Of a stretch of 64,000 bases of DNA, positions 12,591 through 25,712 are shown in pieces. Where the stretch lies: positions 5,536,822-5,600,821 of the forward strand of contig NW_020312775.1 of assembly GCF_003265705.1 (NCBI RefSeq). Direction: 5' to 3'. The notes beneath the pieces are model-generated. The model did no database searches, was not told the origin of the DNA, and worked only from the letters and a program-made list of their open reading frames with translations. The position numbers and the translations under genes were made by a program. How positions within the stretch are numbered: the stretch's first letter is position 1; each line of letters begins with the position of its first letter. This DNA comes from Callorhinus ursinus (lineage: Eukaryota > Chordata > Mammalia > Carnivora > Otariidae).

Positions 12591-14699
12591 TTGCACTGGG
12601 ATAGCTTTGACTAAGGGGACTCTCGATCAAGTCACAGAAAAGGCTTGTTTGCCAAAAGGCAATTCGCTAAAGGATCAATTCGCAGAATTTACAATGTTAT
12701 CAGAAATGTTTTCCTCAATTATTTTTAAAATTTCAAATGAGTCACATTGGATGGATTGATAGAATAAAAAAAAAAAAAAAACAGGGGAGTCAGAACTCTA
12801 GGCTTTTGGATATGTAAGACTAAATCTTCCACCCAATCTGTTCCTTCACTCTGGCCCTCAGACTCCATGTTCTTTGGGATTAGCAATGCAGACCAATATG
12901 TCAACTTGCCTTTGTGTCTTGCCTTCCAAAGGGGTCCCCCCTTGAACCCAGCTCCTTCCAGATGTAATAGCAAGGAGCCGGTTAGAAACAAATATTCCTC
13001 AAAGTACTGTTAATAAGATAAGATGAACATTAGTCAAATAAAAACTCACAAAAACCGTGAATACCTACCAAAAGCACTGCACTCACTTTAAGTGCTGTAA
13101 ACCTGGCATGAATATATTTGAATATATTCATAAGAACACACTCATTTAATAATTTCAAGAGGACTATTTCTTGAAACAAGCTTCTCCCTCTCCCACTCCC
13201 CCTGCTTGTGTTCCCTCTCTCTGTGTTCCCTCTCTCTCGTGTCTCTGTCAAATAAATAAAATCTTTAAAAAAAGAGAGAAATCTGATGCCTATTTTATTT
13301 CAACTGGCCAAATTTTAATTAAACTCAATTAACATTTGAAGTTTAAAATAGCAAATTGACTACACTACAGAGACTCTAAAATATGTGTTTTTAAAGATAG
13401 GTAATATATATTTTGAACTGACTTAATACAAAATCAAAACTTCTCTTTCAAAATCCAAATATTGATTAAGCAGAATGACTATTAGGCATGAATTATGGTA
13501 CATTATAGTAAATTTAACTTTCACTTTAAAATTTTTATAACCATACTACTGTTTTTGGTTATCGTTATTGTTGTTTAAACCCATGTTGATAAACATATTT
13601 CTAAAAATCAAGCATTCATATTCCTGCTTCAGTAAGTACATCCTAGGGAACAAAGATCTTGATGCATTCCAGACTTATCATTATGAAGGACAATTATCAC
13701 TGTAATTCACTACAGACTGGAAAGGAAAAAAAAAAGAAAGGTAAGATCTAGAAAAAATCTTTGCTCATACTATTACCTAATCTCAGAACTGAGATACTGT
13801 ACAAGCCAAACATTATTTGGTTTATTAACATTTCTATTTCAATCCCTATTTAAACTAGTATCTATAATGTAGAAAATCAGTATGTTTGAAAATAACTTCA
13901 ATTGTTACATGCCTCAGAGAATGAATTACTAAGATTAGAAACAGAAGGCTTAATAATAGTTCCTATTGAACTCAGTATATGCAAAGGCAGAAACTATGGG
14001 ATGAGAATCTGGAATAAACAGGTAAAACTAAGGAGATTCTACTTTTTCCCATACTATGCTCTCTCTATGGATGAAGGGGCAATTGAAAATGAAACAGGGA
14101 AAATTTTAGCAGGAAGCACAGTACCATCTTAGAAAAGGCAGAATAAAATTAAATGCATTTTACCATGATCCTCCTGAACTTCCTTTTTCCCAAAAACTGA
14201 TCACCAATGCAAACATGAAAATTACTTTAATAGCTTAATGTTGACTAATTTGAGCAAACTCTCAATTCACTTACAACAGGCTGAAATGTATCAAATTGCC
14301 AAACAGATCAACCTCTGTATCCATTTATTCAACAAAAACACCACTGCTTCCTATGGAACATGCACACTGTTAGGTATTGTAGAAATAAAGGTTTGGAATA
14401 TACTCTCAAGATCTACATGAGCTATTGCTCCAGGTCAAGTAGATTAGATGTGGGGGAAGAAACACAAAAGTATTTGACCTAGCCATAAAAACATAATAAT
14501 AATAAAAATAGTCTTGTATGATAGTGCTCATTACTAGGAAACTACACTTTTTTAAAAGTGATATAGGATCCTTATTAGCACAGTATGTAGGACAATACAA
14601 ATGGTACAATTTAGTTTACTACCTTGTGCAATTCCTCAACATATTTCTAAAGAGTGGCCTTTGATCACTCATAAAATAAATAAAACAATAACAACAACA
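12591..14699. other. Unique sequence with a 5'-truncated Can-SINE
   Basis: A forward Can-SINE fragment (CTTCTCCCTCTCCCACTCCC to the AAATAAATAAAATC tail) lies at about 13177-13276. The reverse frame at 12725-12991 runs through a poly-A tract, and the forward one at 13902-14132 has no recognisable domain. No gene is supported. Confidence 0.5.
13177..13276 (+). mobile_element. 5'-truncated Can-SINE
   Basis: Only the CT-rich 3' half and the tail are present; the tRNA-like head is missing. No target duplication is clear. Confidence 0.85.
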
Positions 14700-14965
14700 A
14701 CCACAATTCATTAAGTACCTGTTACATCTCAGGCACAGTTTGAAGGGGCTTTACACACATCATTTCTTAACCCTTATACTAACCTGAAAGGGTAAACATT
14801 ATTTCCCACGTGAAAGATAAAAAAAAAAAAAAAATTAAGGTTCTATCACTCAGTGACTTGCTTATGGCCACATAGCTATTAAGTGGTAGACCCAAAATTA
14901 GAATACAGATCTGCCTGATTCCAAAGCTCACATATACTCCCCATTACACTTCACTGTCTTGTCAA
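14700..14965 (-). mobile_element. MIR, reverse
   Basis: CATTAAGTACCTGTTACATC, TCAGGCACAG, GGCCACATAGCTATTAAGTG and a TCTGCCTGATTCCAAAGCTC block match the reverse MIR consensus in order. A poly-A run at about 14819-14834 interrupts it. Confidence 0.8.
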
Positions 14966-15845
14966 CATTCCATCCAGTATCTCTTACAGCAGCCATTCCA
15001 AACCTGGGTATCTTGAGTTATCACTTAATTCTTTTACTGATGTAAAATATGCCCCACAGTAACTTATTCCTTGGTTCTACTTATTCCTTTTGGACTACAA
15101 AGAACAAGTCTTATTTGTCCTCTATACCACACTTCTTTAAATATTGGAAACAGCTATAAGGTCTCCCTAACAAATTTTTCCTTATATTTTGGTTTGCCAC
15201 CAACAGAAGCAACAGCAAAGGATAAGGGCCATAGGAATAGGGAAGGGGACAAAAAAGTGGTAGAAATTAGAATGACAAGAAGGTAATAGGCAATATATAA
15301 GGGATATATCTTATTCAGGAAATCCTCTCTCAAGAAATACTTATATTTCCTGCAACTGCCATTCTGGGACAAACTAACACCAGCCCCAGTGCAGCTGGAC
15401 CCTCCCCCAGAAGATAGGTGCAGGTCCATGCTGCAATAGGTCCCTAAAATTTAGAGTTTTGAAACCAAGTCAGAGCATCTGCAATAAAACACAGGAGCAC
15501 TGCGCCACTAGGTGGGCAGACAGCATGGACACAGATAAGGTGAAGGCAGGGATCTGAGGGAAGCCTGGAACAAATGAAGGGAAATGGTTTACTCCTCTGT
15601 GAGGAGTTCATGAACAGAAGTGGGTGCAAACTCTCCTCTCCAGGGACTACACAACCAGCAGTTATTGATTCTACTAAATCTGAATGTTCCAGCAGTCACA
15701 GTAACCACACCATTAAAACAGGTACAATGCAGAACTCAAGTTAGATTTACAAAAAGCAATTGAGATTTCAAATAGAATTCATTTTGTACTTTAAAACACG
15801 GGACCAAAATCTCAGATTCCCTAAAAAAAATTTTTTTTAATCTGT
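14966..15845. other. Unique sequence, no gene recognised
   Basis: Higher in GC at 15340-15660 than its neighbours. The overlapping frames at 15071-15286, 15154-15429 and 15444-15629 show no known domain and no splice context I trust. Confidence 0.4.
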
Positions 15846-16100
15846 CTTTTAAAAAAAATTTTTTATTTAAATTCAATTTGATTAACATATAGTATACTAT
15901 TAGTTTCAGAGGCAGAATTTACAGATTCATCAGTTGCATATCACACCCAGTGCTCATTCCATCAAGTGCCCTCCTTAATGCCCATCGCCCAGTTACTCCA
16001 GCCCCCCACCCACCTCCCCTCCAGCAAACATCAATTTGTAACCTATAGTTAAGAGTCTCTTACAGTTTGTATCCCTCTCTGTTTACGTCTTATTTTATTA
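15846..16100 (-). mobile_element. L1 3'UTR fragment, reverse
   Basis: Begins with the reverse poly-A, then AATTCAATTTGATTAACATA, CCCAGTGCTCATTCCATCAA, GCCCTCCTTAATGCCCATCG and TATAGTTAAGAGTCTCTTAC. This is the 3'UTR of a carnivore L1, severely 5' truncated. Confidence 0.88.
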
Positions 16101-18148
16101 AAAACCTGTCTTTTATATAACACTTTAGATTTTACAAAATACTGTTAAAGACCACTAAATATATAATTAGAAAAATATTTCTACTACTGATTCATTCAGC
16201 CAGAAGATTCTAGTTTCAAATTATAATACTCAAGATATTGCCTATTTTATCATTGCTTGCTTTATCAAATGTGTGAAATGAGGAACTGGACTAAGTGAAT
16301 ATGAATATAATTGGATAAATTTACACATTTGCTTTAGTTCAAGGTTTAACTGTTTGATACTGCAGGTTTAATAATTGGGGGCACACAAATAAAAATATAT
16401 AAAGTATAATGTTACTGTGGAGAACCAAAGAAATGCAGTAATTGAAATAAATCCTTTTTCTTTCTACCACTGCCGGGCCTTTTCATACTCAACTATAAAT
16501 GGTGCTTTTACTTAAATTTATACTTTATACCAAGTGAAATTAGAAAGATTGAAGGTGAAATACAAAAATATTCTTGCCATATTCAGATCTGCTTTAAGAA
16601 CTTCACTGAATAAAATTCACCCCAAATAGTAATTGTAAATGCCTAGTTTCCCTGCTTTTCTACATGGAACAATTATTCATTAATCAGACTTACCAGAGAT
16701 AAAAACAGGGAAAAGTCTTAATCATCTCATTAAAGAAAATAACACACCCCTGCCTCTTGAACATGAAAATGGTGCCTCATCAAAAAAAAAAAAAAATCGA
16801 CTTTCTACATAATCAGAGGTAAAGCCCACCAAGATGGTAATGTTCCTCAATTTATTTATAGATTGTACTTTTCACTAGCAGTTAGCCTTGGTTTGGGCTA
16901 GTAGAATTGATACTGTTTTAATCAGGTAGTCAATCTAGTGTCTATATGAAAAGTAATGAGTGTATATTTGGAAGGGGTTGAGTACCTAAGTATCTCTGAA
17001 GACACAAGTCAACTAGTAAACAAAACGCCACTTATAAACAAGGACAAGTGATGTTACACAGCTATCATTTTAATTTGGCAGAAAACCTGCAATGTTACCT
17101 TAAGATATTTATAGTACACTCTAACTTAAGAATTCAGAAAGAAAAATGAGAAATTTATGACAGGAAGACAAAAATCTTTTCATAAGGGTAAGTTTTTTTT
17201 TCCCCCACTGGAAGTGTTTAATGATTAACTGCCTCCAGGATAAGTGGGACCAACCCATATGTAAAATCAGATTAATGATGGGCTAAGAAATGTGTTTTCC
17301 CTACCAAAGTGTTTTTAAATAAATCTCAAAATGTTATTTTTCATATTTCATAACCACAACTGAATTATAAAGAGAATGTTAAAGCTTACTAGATTTTAAA
17401 AGTTCTGTCTTGTGTAATGAATGGTGTGATCAGTATTTTCAAGGAATATGAGGTTCAAAGAGGGTTAGTATACTAGGAAATAGCACTTCCTCTGTAATAT
17501 GATAAATATCGCTGAAAACTCTGTCAACATAAATGTCCTAGCCTCATTCAGGTTTACTGTTACCTACAAAACTAAATGAAACCAAGCTATCACCATGTAC
17601 TATGGTGAATTAGGAAATCTGATTGCCAAAAACAATTTAAGATTTAGATCTTCAGAGTTTACATATAAATCAATGACAGTTTTACTATTTACATTAAAAG
17701 ATGAGATTATTTTTATGTTACTATCTTTTGGCTTAAGCTGAATCAAAAAGTTCACTTCTCTAAAAGTAAAGAGAAAGTGAAATGAAAGACTTAGTAACTA
17801 TTACCTTTAAATTGTGCATTTAAACAAGTTTGTTTAATGAAAAGTAAGCCACTTCACCTATGTAAATCTTATGCATAGCTGAAAGGAAGGAAATGTCTGA
17901 TGGCAGTTTAAATGGCTACAGTATGTTTCCGTTTAGTACTTTAGTATGTTTATGTAGTCAAGAATTATGAATTTGGATTTTGGGTACCTATTGACAGAAC
18001 AGTTTTGAAATTCATCTTTCTACCACTCATGAAATAAGTTTCCTAATAAAATTGATGTAATAACAAAGAATATAGAAAGAATACTGAAATTAGTTATTGA
18101 CATGCCTGAAAGGGTGTATGCATTGGAGAAGTTGGAAAAACATATCTG
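16101..18148. other. Unique AT-rich sequence
   Basis: The longest stretch in the window with no recognisable transposon. No open frame of 60 codons or more. I see nothing assignable; some of it could be intronic or regulatory. Confidence 0.5.
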
Positions 18149-18159
18149 AATGCTATTCT

Positions 18160-18351
18160 TGGGGCACCTGGGTGGCTCAGTCAGTTAAGCATCCAACTCT
18201 TGATTTTGGTTTTGGCTCAGGTCGTGATGTCGGGGTTGTGAGACCAAGCCCCATGTAAGCCTCACTCACTTGGTGTAGAAACTGCTTAAGATTCTCTCTC
18301 TGCCCCTCTTTCTCTCTCTCTAAAAAAGAAAAATAAATAGATAAATAAATA
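18160..18351 (+). mobile_element. Can-SINE, older subtype
   Basis: The body reads CCAACTCTTGATTTTGGTTT and GTCGTGATGTCGGGG, unlike the main subtype. The perfect 11-bp duplication AATGCTATTCT lies at 18149-18159 and 18352-18362. Confidence 0.94.
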
Positions 18352-18364
18352 AATGCTATTCTAA

Positions 18365-18480
18365 CACTTATTTACTTGGTAATTTAGGCAAGTGATTTAA
18401 CCTTTTCAGTCCTCAATTTGTTAATCTCTAATAACCTACATCACATGGCAATGTGAGGATTTCATAAATTATGCCACAGA
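18365..18480 (+). mobile_element. MIR fragment, forward
   Basis: GCAAGTGATTTAACCTTTTC, a CCTCAATTTGTTAATCTCTA block and GGCAATGTGAGGATTTCATA follow the MIR core order. Confidence 0.6.
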
Positions 18481-18969
18481 ACTAAGGCTAGTTTCCTATC
18501 ACTTGCCAAAAAACCCCTGAATCCCCTTATTATTGACAAATAACTGATATTCTAACTACTAAAAGCTTTATTACATTCACTAAAACAGGTTTCGTAAGGT
18601 CCTCTACTAGGCAATGCTATTTGCCTAAACTCATTGTATTTCTTTCAAAGAAAACTTCTGTAATTCAGACTTTTTGCTACTTTGAAGTGTTTCTTCCTAC
18701 AGTTATGTTTTACTAACTCACATTTCAAGCAAGTATACTACCAATAATAACCTTTCCAAAGTTGAATATACACAAACATAGGGAAATGGAAATATAATGA
18801 ACATGACTAAACTAGGGCAACTTGGGGAAGTAAGAGCTATTAATCAGGTCGAAATGTCTGTACCAGAATACTCATTATGGCTGATTCAGATGAACTAGTC
18901 AGCCAAGATTGTTACTTTCTATCTACAAAAAAGTTTATTTCTTTATCCAGAGTGTACTTTCAAATATAA

Positions 18970-19156
18970 AGAGGCATTCTTCAGTCACACCTGGATTCAG
19001 ATCCCAGCTATGCCATTTACTAGGTGAGTGATTTGGGTAGTGAGTTGACTTCACTAAACTTAATTTCCTCATGTTTAAATGGGGAAATTGCACAGGGTTA
19101 CCAACTGGACAGGGTTATTGCCAGTACTAAATGAGATTATATATATATAGGACCTA

Positions 19157-19190
<34 letters not shown>

Positions 19191-19235
19191 CTAATGTATA
19201 TAAAGCACCTACTAGGTATTTAATACATGTCAGTT
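18970..19235 (+). mobile_element. MIR, forward, with (AT)n insert
   Basis: CACACCTGGATTCAGATCCC, AGCTATGCCATTTACTAGGT, AATTTCCTCATGTTTAAATG and a final TAAAGCACCTACTAGGTATT block follow MIR. A dinucleotide run splits the 3' part. Confidence 0.8.
19138..19200. repeat. (AT)n microsatellite
   Basis: Two AT runs separated by GGACCTAGT; the second is about 31 bp long. Confidence 0.95.
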
Positions 19236-20334
19236 TCCTCTCCATATGGAACTGCTAAGGATTCCAAAGGAGTTCCAATGGATTTTAAAAGCTGTAAACA
19301 ATGCACAACTCCACAAATACTTACTACATAACTACTATATTCTACTCTGATGAGGGGGTTGCAATATAATTAAAGACACCTAGCATAAGGCCTGGCACCT
19401 AGATGCTCAACAAATGACACTTGTTTGTTTTCACCTCAAAAATTTTACTATCCAACAAACAAGGGACATAAAACTACCATAAAATATGAAAAGAAAGAAG
19501 CCTGCAAATGAAAAATTGTTGAGACTATAAAGAAAAGAGTAATTCTAATGAAGGGGAGGGACATTATGGAAAACAGTGATGACACTGAGCCTTTAGAATG
19601 TCATTCTGTGAATGAGGAACATCACAGAGGCAAGAAATTTCCCAATACATTATGGGAAATTATGAATAACAGAATTAGACTGGAGTGCTAGATGTTCAGC
19701 TTTGTGGGGAAATGAGGAGGGACGAAGGGAATGACAGGTACTCCAGGCAGAAAGCCTGGAGGCTACATAGCCTACATATCATGCTGCCCTAGACCACTGT
19801 TAGAAAACAAGGAAAAAGATGATTAGATTTATTTTTAGAATAACTATGAAGGCACTTTCAAGAGATAAGGGGAACTATGGGAGGCTCTTCTAAAAGTCCT
19901 GGCCTAGAAATATGGAAGTGGGTAGGAAATGGAAAGAAATCAACTATTTCAAGAGATATATCACTGGTGAGAATGTGAAATGTGGATTAATAGAACATAG
20001 TGAGCAAGCTTCATTCACTTCCTGAGTTTTTTCTCTGCTTCCCTTCCTTTCCTCAATTCTAATTTGTTTCATTCCCAATAAACATTCACATAATGGACTT
20101 TACATTATTTGGTAAGAAGGTACTACAAGCATGAAGATGGATGGAAGAGGATGCCACAAATACAGACCAAAGAACTACGCAAAGAGGTAAGTTTTTTTCC
20201 CTTTGATAAAGAATAAACCATGAAGAGTAAAAGCCCATCTACACACATAGGTCAATTCCTTTCAGATGGCACACAAGACATGGGAAAGAATGAGGAATAA
20301 GGGGTTGTACAAATAATGATTAAGTATGACATTA
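19236..20334. other. Mostly unique sequence
   Basis: About 19370-19420 (GGCCTGGCACCTAGATGCTC) looks like the 3' end of another MIR or L2. No gene seen. Confidence 0.45.
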
Positions 20335-20545
20335 GAGTCTGATTCCCTGGATGTAACTGCCCTCATCACTAAGTGCAGGTAAAAAAGTTGAGCAAGTCAT
20401 TTAAACTCTCTAGGATTACATTTCTGCATTTCAAAAAAGAGAGCTAACAGAAGCCACCTTCTTTCATTGCTGCAAAGATTATATGAGTTAATTCAGGGAA
20501 AAGGCTTAGAAAAACACTGGATATAATCAGTAACTGTTATCTGGT
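20335..20545 (+). mobile_element. MIR, forward
   Basis: GAGCAAGTCATTTAAACTCT, a GCAAAGATTATATGAGTTAA block and AGAAAAACACTGGATATAAT follow the MIR order. Confidence 0.65.
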
Positions 20546-21212
20546 GGTAGTAGTATGGTAGAAACACACTTTCAAAAGGAACAAAATGACATTATCAATT
20601 AATGAGGAGGAAAGAGGTTTTTAAATGAAGAAAATACATTGCCAATTTATTTTCAAAATGCACAGCAATTAGTTCTGATTCGATAAGCCTAAAATGGGGA
20701 GCAGCTTAAATGACAGGCAGAAATTCAATTAGAGGCAATGGACATTTAATAACAAAAACAGCATCAGGAGAACTGTCATTAATACTATGTGATGCCTCCA
20801 TTTCATTAGATTTCCAGACGGGAACACAAGGAAAACTGATTTATACCAAAAAAAAAAAAAAAAAAAAAATGAGCAAACATGGTGAAAAGAAACTGAAGGA
20901 CAGAAAGAGACCTAAGACTACAAATTATATTGTAGAACATAGGCCCAGGAATGAATCAGGACTTTGTTTCCGCATGGGTAAAATCAGAAGGTCAAATAAG
21001 ATCACTGATTGTTAGTAAAGAAGGTAAGGTCCCCTACTTCAGGTGGGGACAGATCAAACTAATTTGTAATGCATTGCCCCACCCCCAGAAAACCAGAAGA
21101 CAGCTTCTCTCACCTGCATTTTCTGATGATGCCTTCCCAGGGAGGTATGTCCTATTGGTAAGCCACTAACACTATTCTCCAGTAACATATCATCAGGTAC
21201 ATTTGTGGGGTT
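20546..21212. other. Unique sequence with poly-A tract
   Basis: The frame at 20710-21015 is open mainly because it crosses a poly-A tract (20850-20869), giving a lysine run. No domain recognised. Confidence 0.4.
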
Positions 21213-24200
21213 TATTTAAAGTTCTTATTTAAATTCGTTAGTTAACATACACTCTTAGTTTCAGGTATACAATATAGTAATTCAACAATTCCATAGGTCA
21301 CCCAATGTTCATCGTAACAAATGCAATCCTTAATCCTGATCACCTATTTAACCCATCCCACCTCCATCTACCCTCTGCAGTACCATCAGTTTGTTCTCTA
21401 TAGTTAAGAGTCTGTTTCTTGGTTTGCCTCTCACTCTCTTTTTTCCCCTCTGCTCCTTTGTTTTCTTTCTTAAATTATATGTATGAGTGAAATAGGTTAT
21501 TTGACATTCTCTAATTTATTTTCCTTAGCATTCTACACTCTAGGTCCCTCCATGAGGTTACAAACAGCAAGATTTCATTCATTTTTATGGCTGTAATAAT
21601 ATTCCATTGTATATATGTAAAACATTTTCTTTATCCATTCAACAATCAAAGGACAATTTGGCAGTTTCCATAATTTGGCTATAGCGTGTGTGTGTGTGTG
21701 TGTGTGTATAGCTGATATACACATTAGGGTGCATGTATCCCTTTCAATTAGTATCTTTGTATTCTTTGGGTAAATATCTCTTAGTATGATTCCTGGATTG
21801 AAGGCTAGTTCTATTTTTAAATTTAAAGGAACCTCCATACTGTTTTCTGGAGTGGCTTTATCAGTTTGTATTCCCACCAACAGTGCACGAGGGTTCCCAT
21901 TTCACTACATCCTCACCAACACCTGTTTATGCTGTCTTGTTGGTTTTAGCCATCTGATAAGTATGAAGTGATAACTCACTGTAGGTTTCATTTGCATTTC
22001 CCTTATGATAAGTGATGTTGAGCATCTTTTCATGTGTCTGTTGGCCAGCTGTACATCTTCTTTTGAAAAATATCTATTCATGTCCTCTTCCCATCTTAAC
22101 TGGATTGTTTTTTAGATACTAAAGTTTTAGAGTTCTTTATATATTTTGGTATTTTGGATAATAACCCTTTAACACATGTCATTTGCAAATTTCTTCTCCC
22201 ATTCAGAATGTTGCCTTTTACTTCTGTGGGTTGTTTCCTTCAATATGCAGGAGCTTTCTAATGCTTTTGTTTCCCTTGCCTCAGGAAACATATCTAGAAT
22301 AAAAGTTCCTAAGACCAATGGCAGAGGATTATTGTGTGTGCTTTCTTCAGGGTCTTTTATGGTTTCCTGTCTCATATTTAGGTCTTCATTCCATTTTGAA
22401 TTTATTTTTCTGTATGGCAAAAAGAGAATGGCCCAGTTTCATTCTTTTGCATGTTGCTATACAGTTTTCCCAACACCATTTGTTGAAGAGACTGTCTATT
22501 CACCATTGAATATTGTTTCCTGCTTTGTTGAAGATTAATTGACCATAGAGATATGGGTTCGTTTCTGGGTTTTCTATTCCGCATCATTGATCTATGTAAG
22601 TCTGCTTGTGCCAGTACCATATTGTTTCTATTAATATACCTTTGTAATATAACTTGAAGTCTGGAATTGTGATGCCTCTAGCTTTGCTTTTCTTTGTCAA
22701 GGTTGCCTTGGCTATTCAAAGTCTTTTGTGATTCCATGAAAATATTAGGATTCTTTATTCTAGCTCTGTAAAAATACTGTTTGGTAATTTGATAGGGATT
22801 GCATTAAATCTGTAAATTTCTTTGGGTAATATAGATATTTTAGCACTATATCTTCTTCCAATCCATGAGCAGGGAATCTCTGTCCATTTCTTTGTGTCAT
22901 CTTCAATTTCTTTCATCTGGGTTTTATAATTTTCAGAGTACAGGTCTTTTGCCTCTTCGAGTAGGTTTATTCCTAGGTATCTTACTATTTTTGGTTCTGT
23001 TGTAAATGGGATTGAGTCCTTAATTTCTCTTTCTGCTGCTTCAATATTGGCATATAGAAATGCAACTGATTTCTGTACATTGATTTTCTATCCTGCAACT
23101 TTACTGAACTCATTTATCAGTTTGAGCATTTTTTTGGTGCAGTCTTTTGGGCTTTCTATATATAGTATCATATCACCTGTGCAAGTAGTTTAAGTTCTAC
23201 TTCTTCGTTGACAATTTGGATGACTTTTATTTAATTTTGTTGTCTGATTGCTCTGGCTAGGACATCCAGTACTATGTTGAATAAAACTAATAAGAATGGA
23301 CATTCTTGGGCGCCTGGGTGGCTCAGTTGGTTAAGCGACTGCCTTCGGCTCAGGTCATGATCCTGGAGTCCCAGGATCGAGTCCCACATCGGGCTCCCTG
23401 CTCAGCAGGGAGTCTGCTTCTCCCTCTGACCCTCTTCCCTCTCGTGCTCTCTATCTCTCATTCTCTCTCTCTCAAATAAATAAATAAAATCTTTAAAAAA
23501 AAAAAAAAAAAAGAATGGACATTCTTGTCTTGCTCCTGACCAGAGAGGAAAAGCTCAGTTTTTCATCATTTTGGATGATGTTAGCTGCAGGTTTTTAATA
23601 TACGGCCTTTCTTATGTTGAGGTATGTTCCTTCTAAACTTACTTTGCTGAAGATTTTTTTTTTTAATCATGAATGGATATCGTACTTTGTCAAATGCTTT
23701 TTCTGCATCTATTGAAGGGATCATTATCTTTCTCTACTAAAGTGATGTTTCACATTGATTTCTGATTACTGAACCACCCTTTTAACCCAGGAATAAATCC
23801 CACTTGATCATGGTGAATGATTTAAATATAAATACAAATAAAAAATAATAAATAAAATATTATCAATTGAGGATTTTTGCATTCACGTTCATCAGAGATA
23901 TTGCCTGTAGTTTTTTGTGTGTGTGTGTGTGCTATGTGGTTTTGCTCTCAGGGTAATGCTGGCCTCATAAAATGAATTTGGAAGTTTTCCTTCTTTTTCT
24001 CTTTTTTGGAATAGTTTGAGAAGAATAGGTATTAACATTTCTTTAAAGGTTTGGTAGAATTTGCATGGGAACCATCTGGTACTGGACTTTTGTTTTTTGG
24101 GAGTATTTTTATTACTGATTCATTTTCTTTACTGCTTATCAGTCCATTCAAATTTTCTATTTCTTCCTATTTCAGTTTTGGTAATTTCTATGTTTCTAGG

Positions 24201-24702
24201 AATTTACCTATTATTTCAAGGTTGTCCAATTTATTGGCATATAGTTTTTCATAATAATCTCTTACAATTATTTCTATTTCTATAGTGTTGATTGTTCTCT
24301 CTCCACTCTCATTATTGATTTTGTTTATCCGGTCTTTCTCTTTCCTTTTGGTAAGTCTGACTAGAGGTGTATCAATAGTATTAATTCTTTGAAAGAACCA
24401 AATCCTGGTTTCATTGATCTGTTTTATTGGTTTTTGTTAGGTTCTGTATCATTTATTTCTGCTCTAATCTTTACTATTTACTTCCTTCTACTTGTGTCAG
24501 GCTTCATTTATTGTTCTTGTTTTAGTTTCTTTAGGTGTATGGTTAGTTTATTATTTACTTCTTGAGTAGGTCTGTGCGGCCATATACTTCCTTCTTAGAA
24601 CAGCTTTTGCTGCAACCCAAAGGTTTTCAACTATTGTGTTTTCATTTTCATTCATTTCCATGGACATTCTTATTTCTTTCATTTCCTGGTTAACCCATGC
24701 TT
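21213..24702 (-). mobile_element. LINE-1, reverse, 5' truncated
   Basis: The 3'UTR comes first (AGTTAACATACACTCTTAGT, TATAGTTAAGAGTCTGTTTC), then ORF2 read on the minus strand. C-terminal ORF2 pieces are open at 21575-21880, 22169-22420 and 22402-22620. The RT region at about 23000-23300 is degenerate; the catalytic box is lost near 23166-23185. The element stops abruptly at about 24702, where a forward L1 5' end begins. A (TG)n run lies at 21685-21708. A Can-SINE interrupts it at 23308-23510. Confidence 0.9.
23308..23510 (+). mobile_element. Can-SINE inside reverse L1
   Basis: Near-consensus copy with an 18-base poly-A tail and a perfect duplication AAGAATGGACATTCTTG at 23292-23308 and 23511-23527. 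It looks young. Confidence 0.97.
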
Positions 24703-25093
24703 AGGGAGGGAGAGGCAAGATGTCGGAGTAGAGGACCCCATTGCAACCAGTCCCCTGAATTTAGCTGGATATCTACCAAACCATTCTGAACACCCATAAA
24801 ATCAGCCTGAGATGTAAGACTATATATCTGGATCTCTACAAGCAGAAAAGTACTGCCTCTCCGAAGGTAGGAAGGGCAGAGTTGTGAGTCTGCAGGGAGA
24901 TATCTTAACCAAAGAGGTAAAGGATCGATACTCTAGAAACTACAGAACACTTACAAAAGAAATTGAGGAAGGCACAAAGAGATGGAAAAACATTCCATGC
25001 TCATGGATTGGAAGAATGAACATTGTGAAAATATCTATGCTTCCCAGAGGCATCTACACTTTCAATGCAATCCCTACTAAAATACGATTGGCA

Positions 25094-25284
25094 GGCGCCT
25101 AGGTGGCTCAGTCGGTTAAGCATCTGCCTGAGGCTCAGGTCATGGTCCCAGAGTCCTGGGATCAAGTCCCGAGTCCGGCTCCCTGCTCAGCAGGAAGCCT
25201 GCTTCTCCCTCTCCCCGACTTGTGTTCCCTCTCTGTGTCTCTGTCAAATAAATAAATAAAATCTTTAAAATAAATAAATAAATA
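25094..25284 (+). mobile_element. Can-SINE inside deleted L1
   Basis: The perfect 15-bp duplication AAAATACGATTGGCA lies at 25079-25093 and 25285-25299. Confidence 0.97.
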
Positions 25285-25712
25285 AAAATACGATTGGCAT
25301 TTTTCAAAGAGCTGGAACAGACAATCCTAAAATTTGTATGGAACCAGAAAAGACCCTGAATCACCAAGGAAATGTTGAAAAAGAAAAACAAAGCTGGGGG
25401 CATCATGTTGCCTGACCTCAAGCTATATTACAAAGTGACTTCAAACTGTATTACAAAGCTGTGATCATTAAGAGAGCATGGTAATGCCACAAAAACAGAC
25501 ACATAGACCAGTGGAACAGAACAGACTCCAGAAATGGACCCTCAACTCTATGGTCAACTAATCTTTGACAAGTCAGGAAAAAATATCCAATGGAAAAAAG
25601 ACAGTCTCTTCAATAAATGGTGCTTGGAAAGACAAATAACATATGATTTCACTCATATGGGGGAATTTAAGAAACAAAACAAATGAGCAAAGGGAAAAAA
25701 AAGAGAAAGGCC

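Noticed and set aside
19138..19200. Long AT run as a replication origin or matrix attachment site
   Set aside because: A plain dinucleotide microsatellite inside a MIR; no further support in sequence.
20105..20195. Plus-strand donor-like GAG/GTAAGT after a short open stretch
   Set aside because: No acceptor found upstream and no known domain; a lone donor is not evidence of an exon.
20710..21015. 101-codon frame with a lysine run
   Set aside because: The run is a poly-A tract; upstream and downstream parts lack any recognisable domain.
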